Assembly (NCBI GenBank): GCA_945788155.1
Contig: CALZKX010000081.1
Location: 1-31,495 of the forward strand
DNA from: an uncultured Flavobacteriaceae bacterium
Lineage (GTDB): Bacteria > Bacteroidota > Bacteroidia > Flavobacteriales > Flavobacteriaceae
Length of the DNA stretch: 31,495 nucleotides
Direction: 5' to 3'
The notes under the pieces were generated by a model. The model was not told the origin of the DNA, did not search any database, and saw only the letters and a program-made list of their open reading frames with translations. The stretch's first letter is position 1; each line of letters opens with the position of its first letter. The position numbers and the translations under genes are program-made. Shown here piece after piece: positions 1-6,646 of this stretch.

Positions 1-33
1 AGTATATACTACAATCAATTTTTTAGTTAGCTA

Positions 34-1326
34 ATGAATTCAAAAGATAAAATTACCATTATTGGACTGGGATATGTTGGACTTCCCTTGGCAGTGGAAT
101 TCGCCAAAAAATACCATGTCATTGGTTTTGATATTAATGAAGAGCGCATAGCTGAATTGACACAAGGAAAAGACAGAACCCTTGAAGTTGAAGATGATAA
201 TCTAAAAGCCGTATTAATACATAACATTGATGCAGAAAAAGGCCTTTTTATTTCATCAAACCCAGAAGATATAGAGGTTTCTAATATTTATATCGTAACG
301 GTTCCAACACCAACCGATGATTTGCACAAACCAATCTTAACACCATTAATCAAGGCTAGCGAAACCGTTGCAAATGGATTGAATAAAGACGATATCGTTA
401 TTTACGAATCGACTGTATATCCAGGTGTAACCGAGGATGTTTGTGTGCCTATTCTTGAAGCCAAATCAGAATTAAAATTTAATGAAGATTTTTTTGCAGG
501 CTATTCACCAGAGCGTATCAATCCAGGAGATAAAAAGCATACTGTTACCAAAATATTAAAAGTAACGTCTGGATCAACACCAGAAATTGCAACACGAATC
601 GATGAGTTGTACAAGTCGGTAATTACAGCTGGTACGCATTTAGCACCTTCCATAAAAGTTGCTGAGGCAGCAAAAGTGATTGAAAATTCTCAGAGAGATA
701 TTAATATTGCATTTGTTAATGAGCTGTCCAAAATTTTCAGGCTCTTGGATATCGATACCAAGGCAGTATTGGAAGCTGCTGGAACCAAATGGAATTTTAT
801 AAACTTTACACCAGGACTCGTTGGAGGACACTGTATAGGAGTCGATCCATATTACTTGGCTCAAAAGGCTATTGAATCTGGGTATAATCCTGAAATAATT
901 TTAGCTGGCCGAAAAATGAACGACAGCATGGGAAGTTATGTAGCTCAGGAAACGGTTAAAATGATGATTAAAAAAGGAGCAAAAATCAAAGGTGCAAATG
1001 CTCTGGTTTTAGGAATTACGTTTAAAGAAAACTGCCCAGACATTCGTAACTCCAGGGTTATAGATATTATTAGAGAGTTTGAAACCTATCATGTAAATGT
1101 GGATGTGTACGACCCTTGGGCTTCAAAAGAAGAAGTAAAGCACGAATATAATTTAGATATGAAAACCGCTACATCACAGTTAAAAGACAACTATGATGCT
1201 ATAATATTAGCGGTATCTCATAACGAATTTTTAGAACTGGATATATCAGCATTAAAATCAGACATAGGAGTGGTTTTTGATGTAAAATCACTATTGCCAA
1301 AACAAATTATAGACGCCAGATTATAA
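34..1326 (+). CDS. tviB: UDP-N-acetylglucosamine 6-dehydrogenase (TviB/WbpO type)
   Basis: NAD-dependent nucleotide-sugar dehydrogenase that oxidises C6 of a UDP-HexNAc in the cytoplasm; the TviB/WbpO branch makes UDP-GlcNAcA or UDP-GalNAcA. The N-terminal Rossmann motif GLGYVG is at residues 11-16. Lys214 lies in the AAKVIEN segment, and the catalytic Cys267 sits in GGHCIGVDPYYL. The C-terminal UDP-binding domain carries the family motif TFKENCPDIRN. At 430 aa it is normal length for the family and colinear with TviB of the Vi antigen pathway as I remember it. The ATG at 34 is the first start, and 33 upstream bases are visible with no ribosome-binding site, as usual in Bacteroidota. It overlaps the downstream epimerase by one base, matching the tviB-tviC pairing. 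Substrate is inferred from family resemblance and the neighbour. Confidence 0.93.
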   Translation: MNSKDKITIIGLGYVGLPLAVEFAKKYHVIGFDINEERIAELTQGKDRTLEVEDDNLKAVLIHNIDAEKGLFISSNPEDIEVSNIYIVTVPTPTDDLHKPILTPLIKASETVANGLNKDDIVIYESTVYPGVTEDVCVPILEAKSELKFNEDFFAGYSPERINPGDKKHTVTKILKVTSGSTPEIATRIDELYKSVITAGTHLAPSIKVAEAAKVIENSQRDINIAFVNELSKIFRLLDIDTKAVLEAAGTKWNFINFTPGLVGGHCIGVDPYYLAQKAIESGYNPEIILAGRKMNDSMGSYVAQETVKMMIKKGAKIKGANALVLGITFKENCPDIRNSRVIDIIREFETYHVNVDVYDPWASKEEVKHEYNLDMKTATSQLKDNYDAIILAVSHNEFLELDISALKSDIGVVFDVKSLLPKQIIDARL

Positions 1327-2312
1327 TGTACAAGCACAAATACCACAACGAAGATTTAAATAAGTATTCATTTCTTATTACTGGAGGAGCAGGTTTTATT
1401 GGTTCAAATATTGTTGAGTACTTATTAAAAAATAATGCAAAACGGGTTAGGGTTCTAGATAATTTTTCCAACGGATTTAGGGAAAACCTTGAAGAGTTTC
1501 AAAGCAATCCAGCATTTGAACTTATTGAAGGAGATATATGCGATTTGCAAACCTGCAAAGATGCCATGAAAGATATCGATTACGTATCACATCAAGCAGC
1601 TCTAGGTTCAGTTCCGAGGTCAATTAATGATCCTGCAACCACTAACGAGGTTAATATTACTGGTTTTTTGAATATGATGATTGCTCTCAAAGAAAGTGAT
1701 ACTGTAAAGCGTATGGTATATGCAGCATCAAGTTCCACTTATGGAGATAGTAAAGCTCTACCCAAAGTTGAAGATAATATAGGGAAACCATTATCGCCTT
1801 ATGCAGTAACTAAGTACGTTAATGAGTTATATGCCGATGTATTTGGAAACACCTATAATACAGATGTTATAGGTTTGCGGTATTTCAATATTTTTGGTCC
1901 AAAGCAAAGCCCAAAAGGAGCTTATGCAGCAGTAATTCCATTATTTATGGAAGCAATTAAAAACGATTTACAAGCAACAATAAATGGCGATGGCGAGCAA
2001 ACACGAGATTTTACTTTTGTGGCAAATGCTGTACAAGCTAATATAAAAGGGTTTTTTGCGCCAAAAGAAGCAGCCAATCAAGTATATAATATTGCTTGTG
2101 GCGAACGTATAAGTGTAAATTATTTGTGGGAGCATCTTAATAATGCAGCATCAAAAAACGTTAAAGCTATTTATGGTCCGACAAGACAAGGCGATGTAAG
2201 AGACTCGTTGGCTGATATTTCTAAAGCAGAAAAATTAATGGGTTATAAACCTCAATTTTCAGTTATGGAAGGATTAAAAATGACTTGGGAACTATTTCAT
2301 TTAAAAAAGTAG
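1326..2312 (+). CDS. tviC: UDP-HexNAc(A) 4-epimerase (TviC/WbpP type)
   Basis: Extended short-chain dehydrogenase/reductase that interconverts gluco and galacto forms of UDP-GlcNAc or UDP-GlcNAcA. The NAD-binding TGGAGFIG motif is at residues 19-26. A serine-rich strand AASSSTYG precedes the catalytic pair Tyr159 and Lys163 (YAVTK). The segment HQAALGSVPRS is typical of the TviC/WbpP/WbgU group. Its start overlaps the tviB stop (TAATG), so the two are translationally linked and probably supply UDP-GalNAcA to the glycosyltransferases downstream. Length (328 aa) is usual. Its TAG stop at 2310-2312 runs straight into a 7-nt-period repeat. Whether it prefers the acid or the neutral sugar cannot be told from the sequence. 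Confidence 0.92.
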   Translation: MYKHKYHNEDLNKYSFLITGGAGFIGSNIVEYLLKNNAKRVRVLDNFSNGFRENLEEFQSNPAFELIEGDICDLQTCKDAMKDIDYVSHQAALGSVPRSINDPATTNEVNITGFLNMMIALKESDTVKRMVYAASSSTYGDSKALPKVEDNIGKPLSPYAVTKYVNELYADVFGNTYNTDVIGLRYFNIFGPKQSPKGAYAAVIPLFMEAIKNDLQATINGDGEQTRDFTFVANAVQANIKGFFAPKEAANQVYNIACGERISVNYLWEHLNNAASKNVKAIYGPTRQGDVRDSLADISKAEKLMGYKPQFSVMEGLKMTWELFHLKK

Positions 2313-2345
2313 TTGGCAGAATACAGCAAACAGTTGGCAGTAATA
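2311..2345 (+). repeat. Degenerate heptanucleotide repeat A (AGTTGGC unit)
   Basis: Five consecutive 7-nt units all begin with AG: AGTTGGC (2311), AGAATAC (2318), AGCAAAC (2325), AGTTGGC (2332) and AGTAATA (2339). The first and fourth are identical. The array starts inside the epimerase stop codon and ends 15 bases before the ATG of the first four-helix-bundle gene. This is direct observation; no function is known to me. Confidence 0.7.
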
Positions 2346-2360
2346 AAAAAGGATTAATTA

Positions 2361-2720
2361 ATGGCATTTAGAAAACTCAAAGCATATCAGAAAGGATTTG
2401 AATTGGCTATGTTAATTTTTGAAATATCTAAAAACTTTCCAAAAGAAGAAGTTTATTCTTTAACAGATCAAATCAGGAGGTCATCACGATCTGTTTGTGT
2501 AAATTTGGCCGAGGCATATAGGAAAAGAATTTATCCGAAGCATTTTATTAGTAAACTTACAGATTCAGATGCTGAAAATGCTGAAACATTGGGATGGTTA
2601 GAATTTGCTCAAGCTTGTAATTATATAAGTAGTGATAAGAAAATGGAATTAGAACAACTGAATAATGAAGTAGGTAAGCTAATTAATTATATGATTAACA
2701 ATCCGAACAAATTTAAGTAA
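2361..2720 (+). CDS. Four-helix-bundle protein (S23/IVP family, TIGR02436-like)
   Basis: Small all-helical protein of 119 aa. The family's landmarks are visible: an N-terminal FRKLKAYQKGFELA helix, the motif YSLTDQIRRSSRSVCVNLAEA around residues 34-54, then two amphipathic helices ending in a Lys/Asn-rich tail. Relatives are encoded in 23S rRNA intervening sequences (S23) and, more distantly, are accessory proteins of diversity-generating retroelements (Avd). Those in polysaccharide loci have no established role. It sits between the epimerase and wzm in the same orientation, with a 7-nt-period repeat on each side. No signal peptide or membrane segment is present. The function inside a glycan operon is unknown; it may be a passenger rather than part of the pathway. 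Confidence 0.85.
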   Translation: MAFRKLKAYQKGFELAMLIFEISKNFPKEEVYSLTDQIRRSSRSVCVNLAEAYRKRIYPKHFISKLTDSDAENAETLGWLEFAQACNYISSDKKMELEQLNNEVGKLINYMINNPNKFK

Positions 2721-2724
2721 TAGA

Positions 2725-2752
2725 ACTGAAGACTGCTTACTGAAGACCCTAT
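2725..2752 (+). repeat. Degenerate heptanucleotide repeat B (ACTGAAG unit)
   Basis: Four units in 7-nt phase, all beginning with AC: ACTGAAG (2725), ACTGCTT (2732), ACTGAAG (2739) and ACCCTAT (2746). The array begins five bases after the stop codon of the first four-helix-bundle gene. The unit differs from repeat A but the period is the same. The rest of the gap (2753-2807) is AT-rich with no clear repeat. Confidence 0.6.
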
Positions 2753-2792
2753 AAAGAATACTCTAAAATTAAAAAGATAAGTGTAAAGAAAA

Positions 2793-2800
2793 TAGCTTTG
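2793..2800 (+). promoter_or_regulatory. Possible Bacteroidota -7 promoter box before wzm
   Basis: TAGCTTTG matches the Bacteroidota -7 consensus TAnnTTTG exactly and ends seven bases before the wzm ATG. I see no TTG -33 element at the expected distance upstream, and initiation here would leave almost no 5' leader. It may be a chance match in AT-rich DNA. Confidence 0.25.
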
Positions 2801-2807
2801 AACTAAT

Positions 2808-3668
2808 ATGAAAGATGAGAATTGGTTATATACAATATCTTCCAAACACAAATTAATAAACCTCAACTTCAAAGAGATTTGGAGGTATCGCGATTTATTG
2901 TTGTTGTTTGTTAAAAGAGATATCGTAACCCTCTATAAACAAACAATATTGGGTCCTTTGTGGTATGTTATTCAGCCGTTATTTACCTCAGTAATTTTCA
3001 CACTAATTTTTAATAATCTGGCAAATATTCCAACAGGCGATGGTGTCCCTGCATTTTTATTTAACCTTGCTGGAATTACTTCTTGGAACTACTTTAAAGA
3101 GTGTCTAACTGGAACCTCTAGCACCTTTACAAAAAATCAAAATATTTTCGGTAAAGTTTATTTTCCTAGAGTGATTATGCCAATGTCTATAGTCGTTTCA
3201 AATTTATTGAAGTTTGGAATACAATTATTAGTCTTTATTGTATTTTACTTATACTTTGTGTTTGTTAAAGGAGCTAATGTTTTACCAAACATTAATTTAT
3301 TATTACTGCCATTAATTGTATTAGTCATGGCATTGTTAGGACTAGGCTTTGGTATGCTTATTTCATCAATGACAACAAAGTATAAAGACCTTACATTTTT
3401 GGTTCAGTTTGGCGTACAGTTGTTAATGTATGGCTCAGCAGTGATGTATCCATTGTCTTATTTTGAAGAGAAATTACCTAATTATTCTTGGCTTGTAGAG
3501 TATAATCCAATAGCCATTGTTGTTGAAACTTTTAGAAATATGACTTTAGGAGTAGATTCGTTTTACTTAGATAAGTTTATATATGCTGTTGTTTTTAGTA
3601 TATTAATATTTTTATTGGGATTAGTTGTGTTTAACAAAACAGAGAAAAGTTTTATTGATACAGTTTAG
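2808..3668 (+). CDS. wzm: Polysaccharide ABC exporter permease Wzm
   Basis: Integral inner-membrane permease of the ABC-2 (TagG/Wzm/KpsM) family, which exports undecaprenyl-linked O-antigen, teichoic acid or capsule. The N-terminal cytoplasmic segment contains the family motif YKQTILGPLWYVIQP at about residues 44-58. About six hydrophobic spans follow, with VEYNPIAIVVETFRN near the C-terminus, as expected for Wzm. Length (286 aa) is typical. Its ATPase partner, wzt, is encoded downstream but separated by a broken four-helix-bundle gene and repeats, an unusual interruption of a normally adjacent pair. An ABC exporter predicts that the chain is largely assembled in the cytoplasm before export. 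Confidence 0.93.
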   Translation: MKDENWLYTISSKHKLINLNFKEIWRYRDLLLLFVKRDIVTLYKQTILGPLWYVIQPLFTSVIFTLIFNNLANIPTGDGVPAFLFNLAGITSWNYFKECLTGTSSTFTKNQNIFGKVYFPRVIMPMSIVVSNLLKFGIQLLVFIVFYLYFVFVKGANVLPNINLLLLPLIVLVMALLGLGFGMLISSMTTKYKDLTFLVQFGVQLLMYGSAVMYPLSYFEEKLPNYSWLVEYNPIAIVVETFRNMTLGVDSFYLDKFIYAVVFSILIFLLGLVVFNKTEKSFIDTV

Positions 3669-3670
3669 TT

Positions 3671-3712
3671 TTTAGAAGTGAGAAGCCAATGGTGAGAAGT
3701 GAGTAGGAAGAA
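3671..3712 (+). repeat. Heptanucleotide repeat C (GTGAGAA unit)
   Basis: Six segments in 7-nt phase from just after the wzm stop: TTTAGAA, GTGAGAA (3678), GCCAATG, GTGAGAA (3692), GTGAGTA (3699) and GGAAGAA. The GTGAGAA unit is the same one that follows the next four-helix-bundle gene, so this gene is bordered by direct copies of one motif. Confidence 0.65.
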
Positions 3713-3724
3713 TAAAAGATAATT

Positions 3725-4072
3725 ATGAACCATAAGGATTTAGATGTTTGGCAAAAGAGTATGGATTTAGTCTAGTTAATATATGATTTGACTTCTCAAT
3801 TTCCTTCAGAAGAAAGATTTGGTTTAGTTAGTCAAATGAGAAGAGCAGCAGTTTCCATCCCTTCAAATATTGCAGAAGGAGCAGCAAGAAAAGGAGACAA
3901 AGAATTGATTCAATTTTTAATGATTGCAATTGCTTCGTTATCAGAATTAGAAACACAATATTTAATCACTATAAGATTAAAATTTGTAGAGAAAAATAAA
4001 GAATTAGAAGAAATGATGCTTGAAAGCAAAAAATTACTTTTAGGATTTAGAAATTATATAGCTAAGAAGTGA
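3725..4072 (+). pseudogene. Four-helix-bundle protein gene with in-frame amber codon
   Basis: Reading from the ATG at 3725 gives MNHKDLDVWQKSMDLV, a typical N-terminal helix of the S23-like family, then TAG at 3773-3775, then the rest of the family in the same frame to the stop at 4070-4072. That remainder includes FGLVSQMRRAAVSIPSNIAEGAAR and the C-terminal helices. One base change (TAG from CAG, AAG or GAG) accounts for the break; there is no frameshift. Full length would be 114 residues plus the amber position. A shorter 94-residue product could start at TTG 3788 but would lack the first helix. This copy belongs to a different subfamily from the one at 2361 (SNIAEGAAR against VNLAEAYRK). 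It could be a decayed passenger, or the stop could be read through. Confidence 0.75.
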
Positions 4073-4117
4073 GAAGTAAGAAGTAAGAAGTGAGAAGTGA
4101 GAAGTGAGAAGTGAGAG
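4069..4117 (+). repeat. Tandem heptanucleotide array D (GTGAGAA x7)
   Basis: Seven contiguous 7-nt units: GTGAGAA, GTAAGAA, GTAAGAA, GTGAGAA, GTGAGAA, GTGAGAA and GTGAGAG. The first overlaps the stop codon of the four-helix-bundle pseudogene. This is the cleanest array in the window and uses the same unit as repeat C upstream of that gene. Since 7 is not a multiple of 3, a change in copy number would alter spacing but not a reading frame here. Confidence 0.9.
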
Positions 4118-4162
4118 TGTTTATAATTGATAGCATAAAAAGAATAAAAATTTTAGTGATAC

Positions 4163-4190
4163 TATTCACGTTTCACTATTAACCATTCAC
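4163..4190 (+). repeat. Degenerate heptanucleotide repeat E (TTCAC unit, inverted sense)
   Basis: Four units in 7-nt phase: TATTCAC (4163), GTTTCAC (4170), TATTAAC (4177) and CATTCAC (4184), ending seven bases before the wzt ATG. On the minus strand these read GTGAATG, GTTAATA, GTGAAAC and GTGAATA, resembling the GTGAGAA units of arrays C and D in opposite orientation. Pairing with array D would be imperfect, about 17 of 28 positions by eye. Confidence 0.55.
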
Positions 4191-4197
4191 TAATAAA

Positions 4198-5457
4198 ATG
4201 AGTGAGATTATATTAAAAGCTGAAAACATAAGCAAACAATACCGCTTAGGTCTAATAGGCACAGGCACGATTAGTCACGACCTTAATAGATGGTGGAGTA
4301 AAGTTAGAGGGAAAGATGACCCATTTTTAAAAGTTGGAGAGATTAATGATAGAAGCACAAAAGGGGAAAGTGATTATGTTTGGGCATTAAGGGATATTAA
4401 TTTTGAAGTAAAGCGTGGCGAAGTACTTGGTATTATTGGCAAAAATGGAGCTGGAAAATCAACCTTATTAAAAATATTATCTAGGGTTACCAGTCCCACA
4501 ACTGGCGAGATTAAAACAAAAGGACGTATTGCATCGTTATTAGAAGTAGGCACTGGGTTTCATCCAGAAATGACAGGACGGGAAAATATTTACCTTAATG
4601 GTGCTATTTTAGGAATGACCAAAGCTGAAATACGTTCTAAAATTGATGAAATAATAGAGTTTTCTGGCTGTGAGCGTTATATAGATACACCTGTAAAGAG
4701 ATATAGCAGTGGTATGCGTGTACGTTTGGCATTTGCTGTGGCAGCACATTTAGAGCCTGATATTTTAATAATAGATGAAGTTCTAGCTGTTGGCGATGCC
4801 GAATTCCAGAAAAAAGCCATTGGGAAAATGCAGGACATTTCTAAGGGAGATGGGAGAACGGTGTTGTTTGTGAGTCATAATATGGCAGCCGTTAAGAGTT
4901 TGTGTTCTAGAGGGATTTTAATGGATCAAGGTAAAGTAGTTTTTGAGGGAGATGTAAACGAATGCATTAACTTTTATGGTTCAAGAAAAACGAGTATTAA
5001 TAAATTTGCACATAAAAAAAAGACTCATATTTTAGACAATGTTAGAATTCTTGATATTAAAATTTTAAATCAATATGGAGAAAAAATTACTACAGTTTTC
5101 TCTGGGAATAAAATTGTTTTTAAATTTAAAATTTTAAAAGAAAATTTTAAAGACCCAATAGACCTAGGAATTGGGTTTTATAGTTCAGATGATACTCCAC
5201 AGTTTCATTGTTCAACTGAAGTTATAAAAAAGCCATATGTATTAGACTCAGATGAATTCTTGTCAACTCTAATCATTGAAAAATGGCCATTGATAGAAGG
5301 TGACTTTTACATTAATGTTTATATCCGATCAAGACAAAAATTATTAGATTACATAAAAGAAGCAATGTGGATTGAATGTGAAAAAGGAGATTATTTTAAT
5401 ACAGGTGTCGTGCCGTCCTGGAGAGTAGGATTTTATTGTGACTATGATTGGAAATAA
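4198..5457 (+). CDS. wzt: Polysaccharide ABC exporter ATPase Wzt with C-terminal glycan-binding domain
   Basis: ATPase subunit that energises Wzm. Walker A GIIGKNGAGKST is at residues 78-89, the signature YSSGM at 169-173, Walker B ends at Asp193-Glu194, and the switch histidine is His227. The nucleotide-binding domain ends near residue 260. About 160 further residues match the position and length of the Wzt C-terminal carbohydrate-binding domain, which in O9a-type systems recognises a terminal modification before export. Base composition falls sharply at the domain boundary: hand counts give 20/60 G+C at 4441-4500 and 10/60 at 5101-5160, suggesting that the C-terminal part was exchanged with the glycosyltransferase block. 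It overlaps the next gene by about 14 bases. Confidence 0.94.
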   Translation: MSEIILKAENISKQYRLGLIGTGTISHDLNRWWSKVRGKDDPFLKVGEINDRSTKGESDYVWALRDINFEVKRGEVLGIIGKNGAGKSTLLKILSRVTSPTTGEIKTKGRIASLLEVGTGFHPEMTGRENIYLNGAILGMTKAEIRSKIDEIIEFSGCERYIDTPVKRYSSGMRVRLAFAVAAHLEPDILIIDEVLAVGDAEFQKKAIGKMQDISKGDGRTVLFVSHNMAAVKSLCSRGILMDQGKVVFEGDVNECINFYGSRKTSINKFAHKKKTHILDNVRILDIKILNQYGEKITTVFSGNKIVFKFKILKENFKDPIDLGIGFYSSDDTPQFHCSTEVIKKPYVLDSDEFLSTLIIEKWPLIEGDFYINVYIRSRQKLLDYIKEAMWIECEKGDYFNTGVVPSWRVGFYCDYDWK

Positions 5458-6631
5458 AAAAAAAATACACTTTTTAAGTGCTTCAGATAGAATAAATTAT
5501 GGCGATTTATTATTTCCAATTATTTTTATGAAAGTTCTCGAATTAGAAAAAAATAATGTAGAATTTTATAACTATGGAATAGTTAAAAGCGATTTATCTT
5601 TTTTTGGAGGCTTTCCGACTTTATCATATAGAAGCTTTCAAAAAAACATAAAGTATGGAGGAAACATAATAATTGGTGGAGGCGAAGTTTTATTTGTTGA
5701 TTGGGCTTCCTTGGCTGCTTTTATTAGTCTATTTTATTCAAAAATTTTATCAAATAATACATTTGCTAAGTTTGAAGCCAAATTTAATTTGACTAGATAT
5801 TTGTTTTCAAATGGAAAGATTGAGGTTCCTTATGCACCCAATAAAGAAAATTTAAAACCGAAAAATGAAGTAGCTATTTTTTATAACTCTGTTGGTGGCT
5901 CATTTCAAAATTCAAGGTTAGTAGGTAGAAAGAACTCTTTCATGAAGGCACTTCTCAGTTCAGATTATATTTCAGTAAGGGATCAAAGGGCTAAAAAATC
6001 ATTATTAGATTATAATATAAAATCAAAATTAACACCTGATTCGGCAATTTTATTATCTGACTTTTTTGTTAAGGACTCTCTTTTAGATAAAGTATCTTTT
6101 GAAAAAACATTAATTAATAATGATTATTTATTTTTACAAATTGGCAAATATTATAGGCCTTTGGATTTCCTGAAGTTCGTTAACCAATTAGATATTGTTG
6201 GAGAAAAATTAAAATGTAAAATATATTTGTGTCCTATTGGTTTAGCTCCAATGCATGAAGACATGGAAATATTAAAGGAAATAAATTCTTTTTCTAAGAA
6301 TTTTAAATTTATAATGCCAAATAATATTTACGATATTATGACTTTAATATGTTTTTCAAAAGCATATATAGGAACGAGTCTTCATGGTTTAATAACAGCT
6401 CAAAGTTATAATATCCCATTTATCCCTTTGAATAAAAAAATAAAAAAAGTTGAGCAATATTGTAAAACTTGGACATGTAATTTAATACAAGAAAATTTAG
6501 AGTATTCAAATATTTTGGATTCAATAACAATTATAGAAAACTGGGATTTTAATTTGTCAATAGAAATTTTAGAAAACCAAAAAAAACTTGTATATGATAA
6601 TTTAAAAAACATATTTACTAATTTAATTTAA
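5444..6631 (+). CDS. Polysaccharide pyruvyltransferase family protein
   Basis: GT-B-like member of the PF04230 family, whose members typically transfer pyruvate from phosphoenolpyruvate to a sugar as a ketal. Diagnostic segments are an N-terminal INYGDLLFP, a glycine-rich GGNIIIGGGEVLF, SVRDQRAKKSL followed by TPDSA mid-protein, and YIGTSLHGLITAQSY near the C-terminus. I chose ATG 5444; GTG 5438 in the same frame would add two residues. Both lie inside the end of wzt. A run of ten A (5456-5465) spans the wzt stop and codons 5 to 8 here, a possible slippage site. Its position directly after Wzt suggests that the modification could be what the Wzt C-terminal domain reads. Donor and acceptor are unknown. 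Confidence 0.85.
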   Translation: MIGNKKKIHFLSASDRINYGDLLFPIIFMKVLELEKNNVEFYNYGIVKSDLSFFGGFPTLSYRSFQKNIKYGGNIIIGGGEVLFVDWASLAAFISLFYSKILSNNTFAKFEAKFNLTRYLFSNGKIEVPYAPNKENLKPKNEVAIFYNSVGGSFQNSRLVGRKNSFMKALLSSDYISVRDQRAKKSLLDYNIKSKLTPDSAILLSDFFVKDSLLDKVSFEKTLINNDYLFLQIGKYYRPLDFLKFVNQLDIVGEKLKCKIYLCPIGLAPMHEDMEILKEINSFSKNFKFIMPNNIYDIMTLICFSKAYIGTSLHGLITAQSYNIPFIPLNKKIKKVEQYCKTWTCNLIQENLEYSNILDSITIIENWDFNLSIEILENQKKLVYDNLKNIFTNLI

Positions 6632-6646
6632 ATAATTTGTACAAGA

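Noticed and set aside
2753..2807. Continuation of heptad repeats up to the wzm start
   Set aside because: Cutting the sequence in 7-nt phase gives no recurring unit beyond 2752.
4069..4117. CRISPR-like tandem array
   Set aside because: Units are 7 nt with no spacers and no cas genes nearby, so this is a simple tandem repeat.
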